64,000 nt of DNA from Oligoflexia bacterium (GCA_015232355.1 JADFZW010000013.1:79137-143136), one strand, 5' to 3'; positions 54,440 to 63,214 are shown, counted from the stretch's first letter. The notes: generated by a model from the sequence alone, not told the origin. Made by a program: numbers and translations.

Positions 54440-56728
54440 CTAGTCTAGGGTCCATCTTAACATTTTTTTTAACACTAATTTACCATTACTATCTTCTTGA
54501 AAAACATCTTTTTTTATCTCTGGGTATGAACTAGCATCGCTAGTGTAAAAAAGTAATTGCAATTGCATAAAATCTTCAAAACTCATATTAAGCTTTTTTG
54601 CTTTTTCCTCAAAAATTCTTTTTGCCGTATCATCATTTATCTTTCCTTGTAAAAACTCGCCCATAGTATCATGATTTGTTATCTCAAATATAAGATGCGC
54701 TTGCTTTTCACTAAAATTCCATTTCTCAATAAAATTCTTCATAATTGGCATCGTATAATAATGTTGATTTTCATTTTCACCCAAGGATTTACCTATATCA
54801 TGCATAAGTATCATTGCTGCAAACATTGAATGAAAATTTTTAGATAAATTATAATTATACTTTTCAAATCTTTTAAAATTCAAATGCTTTTGTTGCTGAT
54901 AAAAAATTGAATATACTTTTTTGGTGTGCTCTTCCACTGTTTTAAAAACAGTATCTCTTCCCGGTAATCCTTCAAATAAATTTTTTAAATAAGGATGATT
55001 TTTTTTACTCTCTGATATAATTTGTTCAAATTCATCAGGTCCAGTTATCAATTTACTCCATAATTTTCTTGAATCATCATATCCATTTTGAATATTTTTG
55101 TACATTTGTATGAATCGTTTATCCTCTTTGCTTAAACTCGCAAGTGTTTTTGTACAATCATCTAATGATTTTTTACTCTCATGCCCTTTGAATTTCAATG
55201 TTGCCTCATCATCAATATTTAATTGATCAAAACCCCTATAACTAACTATTGCAAAATTTATATCCCTTATACCGCCTTTCCTACGATCTATAATATTCCC
55301 TGTGCCTGGATCTTTTGTTTCAAATTTTTGTTCATCCATATATGGAACACAAAGAAGTTTCAAATCATTTCTAGCAGTAGATATTAGAGTCTTACATAAA
55401 TCAGGTTCTTTAATACCTGAAAAGTTTATAGTCTTAGGAATTTCTGGAATTTCAATAGTTGATGACTTTAGAGCAGTTCCAATTGATCCTTCTTGTTTTG
55501 ACTTTGGCAATGAAAGATTACCCTCTATATGTGATATGGCAAACAAAGATCCTGTATCTCTAGATCCAGAACAAAAAATCCCTTTATCGCTGATATCATT
55601 TATTGTTTTAATACATTCATTGAAATTTTCAAAAGATGGAATTATCTTATAATTAAAAGCATTTGGTTTCTCTAGCGAATTAATCTTAAACTCTGCTGAT
55701 GAATTTTTTTCACAAAATAGTTTATTATTTGGACAATTTATTTGTTCGACTTTTTTTATTCTTACAAATGGATTTCCTTTTAAAATTTCATAACAATTTC
55801 CATCGTAATCCCATGAGTATTCTCCTTCATACTTTTTTTTACAACAATCATTGTCGATATCTTTTGTCCACGTAGTTGTAAACCTCGCTTGTCTTTTTTT
55901 TATTTCATATAATGAACATTTCCCTATATAATTCCAAAAACATTGATAGCAATTCTTATTGGCCAAAATATTTGTATACACATTTTCCACAAATCTTTTT
56001 ATAGAATTTTTTTTATTTGTAGTACATGGATTCACAAGATAATTAATTGCATCGTTAGAACCAATACAATCTTTTGAATCTGCTTTAGGAAAGCTCTCTT
56101 TTTCTAAACGTGAACTCATCTTCTCTCTCATCTTTTCTCTTAACTTAAAATCCCGAAGAGAAGCTAATCCCTTTTCAATATCTTCAATGCCTAGACCTTC
56201 TCCATTAAAAGCATGAACTTTTGTTTTTTTGGGATTTTTCATTACATACACTATTGCTCCTTTTCCCATCATGCTTCCTTGTTCTACTTCAATTAGTGCT
56301 TCTGGATTACAATCTGAAACAGCAACAAGATCAGTTTCATCTTTATCTTCAATTCCAAACTTTGTTTTAAAACTTAAAACTTTTGTTCCAGGAAGAATTT
56401 CAACATCTACTACTTCAGGATCATCATTAGGGGCATATTGATTAGCAGAAGCAAAGGGATCTTTTGCATTATAAAGACCTTTTCCATAATGAGCTCGACC
56501 GAAATTTATATTATTAATATCAAATGCAGGACTTTTTCCAATAAGTTTTCTCTCATATTTAGCTTGACCCCACCTATAAACATGCTTGCTTTTTTTTAAA
56601 ACTTTTGCTTCCTTCATCAATTTATCAACTATTTTTTTTTGTTCCTTAGTACATGCAATACCTTGTAACGTAAAAAATAAATTCATAATAAATAAATTAG
56701 TAAAAAGAAAAGCATTAAGGATTCTCAT
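54440..56728 (-). CDS. Secreted protein with ART-like N-terminus and HD phosphohydrolase C-terminus
   Basis: A 762-residue exported protein; the signal ends near GIAC26, so SPI or lipoprotein processing is possible. Residues 48-115 resemble ADP-ribosyltransferase folds: VYRW (R52), then HYGKGLYNAKDPFASANQYA and a VVDVEI strand. A Cys-rich middle (about 225-340) follows. Near residues 630-735 is an HD domain: FHSMFAAMILMHDIGK, further His residues (HYY, NHD) and a final Asp (SDASSYPE). HD enzymes hydrolyse phosphoesters such as nucleotides. Whether the N-terminal part has ART activity is inference. It overlaps the upstream FecR gene by 14 bases, so they are co-transcribed. Confidence 0.75.
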   Translation of the reverse strand: MRILNAFLFTNLFIMNLFFTLQGIACTKEQKKIVDKLMKEAKVLKKSKHVYRWGQAKYERKLIGKSPAFDINNINFGRAHYGKGLYNAKDPFASANQYAPNDDPEVVDVEILPGTKVLSFKTKFGIEDKDETDLVAVSDCNPEALIEVEQGSMMGKGAIVYVMKNPKKTKVHAFNGEGLGIEDIEKGLASLRDFKLREKMREKMSSRLEKESFPKADSKDCIGSNDAINYLVNPCTTNKKNSIKRFVENVYTNILANKNCYQCFWNYIGKCSLYEIKKRQARFTTTWTKDIDNDCCKKKYEGEYSWDYDGNCYEILKGNPFVRIKKVEQINCPNNKLFCEKNSSAEFKINSLEKPNAFNYKIIPSFENFNECIKTINDISDKGIFCSGSRDTGSLFAISHIEGNLSLPKSKQEGSIGTALKSSTIEIPEIPKTINFSGIKEPDLCKTLISTARNDLKLLCVPYMDEQKFETKDPGTGNIIDRRKGGIRDINFAIVSYRGFDQLNIDDEATLKFKGHESKKSLDDCTKTLASLSKEDKRFIQMYKNIQNGYDDSRKLWSKLITGPDEFEQIISESKKNHPYLKNLFEGLPGRDTVFKTVEEHTKKVYSIFYQQQKHLNFKRFEKYNYNLSKNFHSMFAAMILMHDIGKSLGENENQHYYTMPIMKNFIEKWNFSEKQAHLIFEITNHDTMGEFLQGKINDDTAKRIFEEKAKKLNMSFEDFMQLQLLFYTSDASSYPEIKKDVFQEDSNGKLVLKKMLRWTLD

Positions 56729-57896
56729 TCGAATTCACTTTACTTAAATCATTCATCAACAGTTTAAATTCTTCATTATACTTTCGCTTTTTGATTAATT
56801 CATTGGCCCGTTCGTTTTCTGATGAAAAATATGTTGCTGCAGGAGCGCGTTCGTTGAATAGACTATTTCTATGTCGTTTTTTATTTTTATCCCCAAATAT
56901 TTTAACAACGACATTGGTTCTCTTACTATATAAAATTTTATTTGGATCAGGAAGTGGTGGTGCTTTTCTTAACTCATCTCCAACTAATTTATCCATATTT
57001 AAATCTATTTTCCTCTCTTTGCTTCTTTTTATAATTACAATTTTATTTTCAGTAATATTATCAAAATTCATTCCTCCACTAGAGTTAGAATTAGAGTTAG
57101 AATTAGAGTTAGAGTTAGGGTTAGAAGGAATCGAGGCAATCTTTCTCTCCACTCCCATATTTTTTACTTCTTTCATTTCTTTCATTTCATTCATTTCTTT
57201 CACTTCATTTTTTTCAACAAATTTTTTATTCCCAACCTCTAACTTCCTAATACTCTCTAGCATTTGATCTCGATTTTTTCTATCCATTTTAATTTCATTA
57301 AAAAAAGATGTTATTTTCTGATAAGAAGCATATCCAATTGGTGTTGGCGTTCTAGGATAACCGTCATTATAATCTTGGGCCACAAAAGAAAAAAATCCTG
57401 GTTCAACTTTGCTTCGAATATCATCTTGAACAAGATTGCTAAAAATAAATTTTCCACTTAATACTAGAATTTGTGATTTTCCAGTTAAATGATCAAAAGA
57501 TAAAATCGCTTCACCCTTTCCATATCTGGTAATGGAATTCGCTGTATGTATCTCTCCATTGAAAGCATTTGAAACATTGCTTGAATCCTTCATTATTTGC
57601 ATCCACAGCTGGCCTCTCTTTAGTTCCATAATTTTATTTAGTAATCTTATCTGTCCACCACCAGTTAAATGATATTTACTACGATCATTTCCACTAATTA
57701 AAGTTATATGACCATCTTCTTCTGAGCTTATCTCACTTAAATCTTCAATTTTATCTCCAGTTCGTAATTCTAAAACAGAATTTCCTTTAGTAGCAAAAAC
57801 ATGTCCTTTCACCATATAGGCAAAATATTCCTCTGCCAGAACAACTTTTGCCCCTACTATCATTACCAAAATCAAACAAAATATTAATTTTTTCAT
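56715..57896 (-). CDS. FecR-domain exported protein
   Basis: A 393-residue protein with signal peptide (1-21, ending LAEE) and a FecR-like domain (about 25-165): GHVFATKGNSVLELRTGDKIEDLSE, then LELKRGQLWMQI. The C-terminal half is low complexity, with Lys/Glu-Met repeats and an Asn-Ser run coded by seven hexamers at 57081-57122. FecR domains often sense or bind at the envelope, but no TonB receptor or sigma factor gene is adjacent. Placed between the TPR lipoprotein and the ART-HD gene. Confidence 0.75.
   Translation of the reverse strand: MKKLIFCLILVMIVGAKVVLAEEYFAYMVKGHVFATKGNSVLELRTGDKIEDLSEISSEEDGHITLISGNDRSKYHLTGGGQIRLLNKIMELKRGQLWMQIMKDSSNVSNAFNGEIHTANSITRYGKGEAILSFDHLTGKSQILVLSGKFIFSNLVQDDIRSKVEPGFFSFVAQDYNDGYPRTPTPIGYASYQKITSFFNEIKMDRKNRDQMLESIRKLEVGNKKFVEKNEVKEMNEMKEMKEVKNMGVERKIASIPSNPNSNSNSNSNSNSSGGMNFDNITENKIVIIKRSKERKIDLNMDKLVGDELRKAPPLPDPNKILYSKRTNVVVKIFGDKNKKRHRNSLFNERAPAATYFSSENERANELIKKRKYNEEFKLLMNDLSKVNSNENP
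57081..57122. repeat. Seven tandem AGAGTT/AGAATT hexamers in the FecR gene
   Basis: The array codes the Asn-Ser run. One unit reads AGGGTT and by chance resembles a telomere repeat. The frame is kept with any copy number. Confidence 0.85.
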
Positions 57897-57942
57897 ATCT
57901 TTCGCTTTAACATTGAGTTTTTAATTTCATTTTTTTTATTTT

Positions 57943-58914
57943 TTATTTTTTATATTTATTTCTATAATTCTCATAATATGAACTTAAAATTTTCCATTCC
58001 TGAGTATTTCTATATTTCAATCTAAATTCGTCTACTGTTTTGAAAAAAAGTGCACTATTTCCCATTTTAAAATTTGCCAGTGCCAACCACAATTTTGCAC
58101 CTCTATAGAGTGAGGATGATGGATATCTGCTAATTAAAGTGGTTAAATAATTTTGGGCCAAATTATAATATCTTCCAGAATTGTACGCAGAGACTCCCGC
58201 CATAAAATAGAGTTGATCATTTATTTCATGATAAGTTGGAAACTCTCTAATAAGCACCATGAAGTACTGTGTGGCCCTAACATAGTCTCTTTCAGTAAAT
58301 GATGTATTGGCCATAGTAACAAGTTGTTCCGGTTTCCAATTGTAGAGTTCAAAGCCAATTGGATCACTCTCTTCTGACAAATTATTACTTTCACTATGTC
58401 CATTCCCATTAAAATTTCCATTGTTAACAATTGGAGTGAAACTATTTGCCGATACACTAGCAATACCTCTTCCTCTATCTTTTTCTATTGCCCTTGAAGA
58501 TTTGGCCGATCTTGGTGATTTTGGTGACTTTGATAACTTTGCAACTTCTCCATGATGATTGCCATTTTCAGTGTTGATTTCGCTAACACTTTTTTTCTCT
58601 CCATGATTATTAATAGTTGAACTAGAAGCAGAAGCAGAAGCAGGACCAATACCGTCAATGCTGATTTTGTTTTGCTTTAACTTTAATTCTAAATAACTGT
58701 TTTTTGCTTTCAAGTTTTGAATTTCAAATTCTAGCTTTCCTATCTCCACTTTTAATTGTCGATTCTCTTTAGCAAATTCTAACGATACTCCCTCGTATTG
58801 ATTTATGGCCTTTGCCTTTTTTTCAATTTTCTCAACAAAGTGACATGAGCTGATTACAAATATAAAGATTATCGAAAGTAACAGTAGTAATAGAGTAGAA
58901 AGTTTTTTGCACAT
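57943..58914 (-). CDS. Lipoprotein with coiled coil and TPR repeats
   Basis: About 323 residues from the ATG at 58914, chosen because GGGGAA lies five bases upstream and the lipobox ISSC follows at a normal distance (an earlier ATG at 58953 adds 13 residues before the signal). After the acylated Cys comes a coiled coil (about 30-75), a low-complexity linker and three TPR-like repeats (ERDYVRATQYFMVLIREFP, NLAQNYLTTLISRYP) to the end. Layout resembles CpoB/YbgF or BamD-type envelope TPR proteins. It is first in the run with the FecR and ART-HD genes. Confidence 0.8.
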   Translation of the reverse strand: MCKKLSTLLLLLLSIIFIFVISSCHFVEKIEKKAKAINQYEGVSLEFAKENRQLKVEIGKLEFEIQNLKAKNSYLELKLKQNKISIDGIGPASASASSSTINNHGEKKSVSEINTENGNHHGEVAKLSKSPKSPRSAKSSRAIEKDRGRGIASVSANSFTPIVNNGNFNGNGHSESNNLSEESDPIGFELYNWKPEQLVTMANTSFTERDYVRATQYFMVLIREFPTYHEINDQLYFMAGVSAYNSGRYYNLAQNYLTTLISRYPSSSLYRGAKLWLALANFKMGNSALFFKTVDEFRLKYRNTQEWKILSSYYENYRNKYKK

Positions 58915-59084
58915 AAAAATTCCCCATGATGTGGTAGATTCTTTCATACTCATCGGAAATCTAAATTTTTTTTTTAGTAAATTAAATAAAATATCGAATA
59001 TGAAAATGAATGTAAGATTATATAAGTATATTCATCATGAATGTATTTAATATTGGTAGGATGATTATATAAAAGGGGGGATTG

Positions 59085-59462
59085 ATGAAACACAACAATT
59101 TTTATTTATTAATTTCCCATCGTAACACTCGACTATTATCATCATTATTATTATTATTTATATTTTTTTTATCGTTATCAATAACACCGCTAATTGATGA
59201 TTGTTATGCTAAAAATCGCAAACCAGCATCACTTCTCTTTATAACTGGAGAAGTGCCAGGAACAAATGCAAATGCAAATATAAATATAAATACAAATATA
59301 AACGTAAATACAACTCAACCTAAAATGCAAGGACCAGAAGAGTTGCCAACTCATCGTTCATTTGTTTATTATTTTATAATTTTTATTTTTATTACATTAC
59401 CGATAGTGCTTTTTTTCTATCTCACTTATTTTAACAAGAAATCACCACCACCTCATAAATAA
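59085..59462 (+). CDS. Small membrane protein with low-complexity loop
   Basis: A 125-residue protein with two hydrophobic segments (about 15-35 and 90-112) and a loop of Asn-Ala/Asn-Ile repeats coded by eight hexamers (59264-59311). A GGGGGG ribosome binding sequence precedes the ATG; a TTG one codon earlier is less likely. It lies convergent to the ATPase gene 59487-60644. Function unknown. Confidence 0.6.
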   Translation: MKHNNFYLLISHRNTRLLSSLLLLFIFFLSLSITPLIDDCYAKNRKPASLLFITGEVPGTNANANININTNINVNTTQPKMQGPEELPTHRSFVYYFIIFIFITLPIVLFFYLTYFNKKSPPPHK

Positions 59463-59486
59463 AACCTTTTATAAAATCTTTAAATT

Positions 59487-60644
59487 TTAAATAAGCTCTT
59501 CTAGTGCGAACTTTAAAAATGGCATAACCTTACATCTATAATCACTATTTTCATAATTTGATTTACCCATATGTAGCTGATAAAAAACAGGAATATTAGT
59601 TCTCTCTGAAAAATATTTAATGTTTGGAGAAATATTATTTTCAGAATTTTTACATTCAATTGCAAAAATAGGTTTCTTATTTTTGGTAACTACAAAATCC
59701 ACTTCTCTTTTGTCAGCATCTCTTAAAAATAAAAGTTCCATTTCATCACCTTCGGTATCTTCCAAATAATGACAATATTTTAGTAAGTGAGATGCTACAA
59801 AATTTTCAAAAAGCACACCCTGATTTTCATGACATAAAGACCAATCCCATAAATATAATTTTTTTTCTTTTTGTGCTAATCGAAGTTTACAAGTGTTACC
59901 ACCTCCATATGGAGAGATTCGAAAGCAATAATATAAATTTTCTAAAATTTGCACCCATGATTCAGCTGTCTCAAATGCCACACGCAAATCCTCTCTTAAA
60001 GAATTTATTGACAAGATAGAAGCTGCTTTATGAGGTAGAATACTGGCCAACAAACTAAGTTGTGAAATCTCTCGAACTTTTTCTAGATTAACAAGATCAT
60101 CATTTATTATTCGACTACTTCGTTCTCTCTGCCAGCGCTTCCATTCTCGTTCATTGGAAGAAAATAATGGTTCAGGAAAACCTCCAAATTTTAATAGGCA
60201 TTTCATATCATCTACATTTGCTTTATTATTTAATTCTTTCAATGAAAATGGATGTAGTCGATAGTAGTGATATCGTCCTTGTAAGGAATCACCTCCACGG
60301 CGGTAATAATCAAGTCGCGCTGATCCTGTAATTAAAAATGATCTTTTTCTTTTATGTTTATCAAAGAAACCTTTTAATAGATTTCTCCATCCGTTATATT
60401 TATGAATCTCGTCAAAAACAATTAATCTCTCTCTTTCGTCTGGTAGTTCATAATTCAACATTCTCTTGCGATTTTCAGCATAATCCCAGTTTAAATAAGC
60501 AGGATGATCTTCATCTCCATTCTTTAATAGAGAAAATGCCATCGTTGTTTTTCCTACTTGTCTTGGTCCTCCCACAAACACCATTTTTTTTTGCAAATCT
60601 TTTGATATATCATTAACTAAATAACGTTTTTGAAATTGAGTCAT
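59487..60644 (-). CDS. AAA ATPase with DUF4143/PD-(D/E)xK-like C-terminus (copy 5)
   Basis: About 385 residues from the ATG at 60644, chosen because GAGGA precedes it; a GTG at 60689 in the same frame would start inside a regulatory dyad. Walker A GGPRQVGKTT (K32), Walker B FDEIH (D78/E79), TGSARLD and the C-terminal D...IECK triad are intact. It resembles the ATPase at 27682 closely. The gene stands alone between two membrane or exported-protein genes, outside the repeat island, and no GTGCCGGCCGAC lies near. Confidence 0.85.
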   Translation of the reverse strand: MTQFQKRYLVNDISKDLQKKMVFVGGPRQVGKTTMAFSLLKNGDEDHPAYLNWDYAENRKRMLNYELPDERERLIVFDEIHKYNGWRNLLKGFFDKHKRKRSFLITGSARLDYYRRGGDSLQGRYHYYRLHPFSLKELNNKANVDDMKCLLKFGGFPEPLFSSNEREWKRWQRERSSRIINDDLVNLEKVREISQLSLLASILPHKAASILSINSLREDLRVAFETAESWVQILENLYYCFRISPYGGGNTCKLRLAQKEKKLYLWDWSLCHENQGVLFENFVASHLLKYCHYLEDTEGDEMELLFLRDADKREVDFVVTKNKKPIFAIECKNSENNISPNIKYFSERTNIPVFYQLHMGKSNYENSDYRCKVMPFLKFALEELI

Positions 60645-60657
60645 GTTTTCCTCATCA

Positions 60658-60729
60658 TAATAAATTCTACTATACTCTAATTTATTCACGAATATATTAG
60701 AGTATAGTAGAATTTATTAGTGAAAACAA
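60658..60729 (-). promoter_or_regulatory. 62-bp dyad overlapping a promoter upstream of ATPase copy 5
   Basis: Perfect 24-bp arms at 60658-60681 and 60696-60719; within the spacer a further TATTC/GAATA pair makes the dyad run to a 2-base centre with one mismatch. On the minus strand TTGTTT (60724-60729), 17 bases and TATACT (60701-60706) form a promoter, so the dyad covers the -10 box and the start site. It looks like an operator or an RNA hairpin at the 5' end of the message. Confidence 0.7.
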
Positions 60730-60789
60730 GTTTTATCGAGCTGCTAAGATATTTTATCGGGAAAATATTTTGAAAGATGCATTTGATTA

Positions 60790-61848
60790 TTAAAAAGCAA
60801 ATCCTTGTTGGCCACCACCTAACCCTGAATTTAAATTCATACTGTTAAATCCATTAAGGCCACCCAGTCCATTACCGCTTCTTAGTGATTGCATGCCATA
60901 GTATCCTGATAATGTTCGGTTAACACCATTCATTTGATTCATTCCATATGGATTAACCATATTAAACATATCTCCTCGGAGTTCGCCTAATCCTCCTAAA
61001 CCCTGAGCTAATCCTAAGTTAAGATTCAATCCACTATTAATAATTGGCGGATTCAGTGAATTCATACTATATGGATTAAGAGGATTAAAAGGATTAAAAA
61101 CTTCATTATTCATTCCAGCTAGTAATCTCATGCTCGGATCAAGATTTAAATTTAAATATGGATTAGCACTATTTAAAATAGGATTAACACCAAACATCCC
61201 ACCTGCACCAGCACCAGCACCACCACCAATCATGTTCATAGTATTTAAAGATGATAATACACTTATCATTTTTAATTTTTGTGCCAACATATCTCTCTCC
61301 TCTCTAACATTTTTTTCTTCAAGCATCTTGCGAACATATTCTAACTCTGCTGGTTCACCTCTATCTCCGTACAACTTCCTTATAGGATCTAAAATATCTT
61401 TTATGTTTTTAACATTCTTTTTATCTACTTTATCTTTATCCTTATCTACACACTCTTTTAAATCTTTTATCTCTTTTTCCAGCTTTTCTATTCTCTCTTC
61501 TACTGGAATCTTTTTTTCCTTCTCTTTTTCTTTTTCCTTTTCTTTCTTATCGGAAACTGCATCCGCGGCCACTGCCTCCTTCTTTTTAATAACTTTTTTC
61601 TTAATTACTTTCTTCTTTGCATCTTCTTTTTTATCTGCTTCTACTTTTTTTTCTTTCTCTTTCTTAACTTCTAATTTTTTTTCCTCTTTAGCAACAACTG
61701 GGGTATCTCCTTCTCTCTCCTCTTGACCTGCTATACTTCTATAAATTCCATTTATTGAAGAAGTGTCACTCAATTTGAATAAAAAAATCGGAGTAACTGA
61801 AAGTAGCATAGTAATAAGTGAAAGTTCGATTAGTCTAAGATATTTCAT
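60790..61848 (-). CDS. Exported Lys/Glu-rich coiled-coil protein with Asn/Leu/Gly-rich tail
   Basis: A 352-residue protein with an N-terminal hydrophobic anchor (about 8-27), a highly charged Lys/Glu region (45-150), a short coiled coil and a C-terminal 160 residues rich in Asn, Leu, Met, Gly and Pro, ending GGQQGFAF. No family recognised. The charged part could span the periplasm and the tail could be structural (inference). The gene-free 368 bases after it (61849-62216) hold no feature I can support. Confidence 0.65.
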   Translation of the reverse strand: MKYLRLIELSLITMLLSVTPIFLFKLSDTSSINGIYRSIAGQEEREGDTPVVAKEEKKLEVKKEKEKKVEADKKEDAKKKVIKKKVIKKKEAVAADAVSDKKEKEKEKEKEKKIPVEERIEKLEKEIKDLKECVDKDKDKVDKKNVKNIKDILDPIRKLYGDRGEPAELEYVRKMLEEKNVREERDMLAQKLKMISVLSSLNTMNMIGGGAGAGAGGMFGVNPILNSANPYLNLNLDPSMRLLAGMNNEVFNPFNPLNPYSMNSLNPPIINSGLNLNLGLAQGLGGLGELRGDMFNMVNPYGMNQMNGVNRTLSGYYGMQSLRSGNGLGGLNGFNSMNLNSGLGGGQQGFAF

Positions 61849-62216
61849 TATTTCCCCTTTGAATGGTTTGATAATTACATCAAATCAAATTATATCTTTT
61901 GCTAGCAAACATAATTGCAACCAACATGCCATGATTTTAAAATTACATTTTACTTAGTGTTGATTAGTAATATTTGGATAATCGGTTAGAACTAAAAAGA
62001 ACTCTAAATTTCTATTTAATCAATTGGTTAAATATTATTTAAAAAAATATTTTGCGAAAAGAATATTGTCTAAATACTTATCAAACATAGTTCAATCAGC
62101 GCTTAAACAGCAACAAATGGTGTATAAAAATTGTACTATTTTTTTTCATGTGTATTTTTTTTTTACAATCCATAGCTTCTACAAGCTTCTAGCATATCTA
62201 GTCCCACAAGTGACAC

Positions 62217-62660
62217 CTAAAAGATTCCGGGTCTACAAATTCTTCTTAGATCTCGAAAATTATTTATTCCACTCTTTACATTATTTTTGGTATTAGTGAC
62301 TTTCTTCTCTATGTTATCAATAATCTTTCCTTGCTCAGTAACTAGTGTATGCATATCCTTCATCATATCATTCAACTCATTCATCTCCACTTCCATTGCT
62401 TGTAACTCTTTTAATTGTTCCTGAGCTATAACCTTCTCAACCTTTAACGTATTAATTGCAGCAGAAGAAACAGAAAATTTTTTATTATCTTGTTTCTTAA
62501 CTTGCTCTTGAATTTGCGTTTGCTCCTGCTCCGATTTTTTATCCTTCACCTCTTTGACAGTGGTGTTCTTTTTAGTAAAAGGCCAGAATGCCTTTGCGTT
62601 ATTGCCTTCAAGCACGAATAAATTAATTGCTAAAAATAATATCAATACAATTTTTAACAT
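62217..62660 (-). CDS. Exported coiled-coil protein with a syntaxin-like SNARE heptad pattern
   Basis: A 147-residue protein with signal peptide or anchor (1-24, ending AKA), a Lys/Gln-rich spacer and a coiled coil from about 75 to 140. With Q110 as the zero layer, layers -7 to +8 fall on L86, M89, M93, L96, M100, M103, V107, Q110, I114, I117, V121, T124, V128, G131, F135 and L138. Local sequence (MHTLVTEQGKIIDNIE) matches the core of Qa-SNAREs such as syntaxin (LVESQGEMIDRIE). There is no C-terminal TM helix. The start has GAGGAG 7 bases upstream. It may be a chance coiled-coil match, but agreement over the full register is striking. Confidence 0.75.
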   Translation of the reverse strand: MLKIVLILFLAINLFVLEGNNAKAFWPFTKKNTTVKEVKDKKSEQEQTQIQEQVKKQDNKKFSVSSAAINTLKVEKVIAQEQLKELQAMEVEMNELNDMMKDMHTLVTEQGKIIDNIEKKVTNTKNNVKSGINNFRDLRRICRPGIF

Positions 62661-62865
62661 GACATACTCCTCATTTTTTTATTTTTTTTTAATAACTTAA
62701 TATTACATTTAAGTATTGTACTCTACAAATCGACCAACAATAAAAAATATAAACATTTTTTATTGTCTTAAATAAATTCAATTGATTAATAACTTATACA
62801 TTTAAAGAGAGAAAAAACATGCTGCCAATATTTATGGGCATACTCAATAAGTTAGTGTTGCTTTC

Positions 62866-63214
62866 CACCGATTCTGTCAGGATAATTTTTCAACGACTTT
62901 GACAGTAAAACAAATGGTTTGGTTTTAAAAAAACTTGTTTAATCATAGCAATTGATGATGCTAGTAATGAAATCATTGCTGGTAAATTCAATCCAACTGA
63001 AACAACTTTTGGTTGTATGAAAGTGATTAAAGAAGTTTTGGAAAAGAAAGGTATATTTTCTCTACTCTATGTTGATAGAGCTGGAATTTTCGGAGGAAAT
63101 AATAATTCGCCTATACCATTTAAAAGAGAGGGATTTTCACAACTAAAAGAGAGATTAGAAAGTAATGTAATTATAATGGAAATATTTCTTAATTATTTAG
63201 CACAAAGCTTCTAG
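62866..63214 (+). pseudogene. Remnant of an ISNCY-type transposase
   Basis: The frame around 62946-63212 reads an integrase-like catalytic segment (IAIDDASNEIIAGKF, then FGCMKVIKEVLEKKG and LLYVDRAGIF), typical of the DDE core of ISNCY transposases with D-D and the second catalytic Asp. N- and C-terminal parts are missing and no element ends remain. The left border is approximate; the 200 bases before it show no gene. Confidence 0.6.

Noticed and set aside
57111..57126. TTAGGG-like telomere motif
   Set aside because: Only one unit matches; it is a variant of the AGAGTT hexamer array inside a coding region.
56791..57267. 158-codon plus-strand frame with an alternating Leu-Glu run
   Set aside because: Antisense to the FecR gene; the run is the complement of the hexamer repeat coding Asn-Ser.
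61130..61726. 198-codon plus-strand frame with Ser/Phe/Pro-rich product
   Set aside because: Antisense image of the Lys/Glu-rich coiled-coil gene; its composition is explained by complementing AAA and GAA codons.
62024..62296. 90-codon plus-strand frame between two exported-protein genes
   Set aside because: It overlaps the end of the SNARE-like gene, has no ribosome binding site and is made of AT-rich codons.
62217..62660. Ordinary chemoreceptor-type coiled coil as the source of the SNARE resemblance
   Set aside because: Receptors are often falsely hit by t-SNARE profiles, but this protein lacks HAMP and the receptor hairpin. I kept the finding with that caution.
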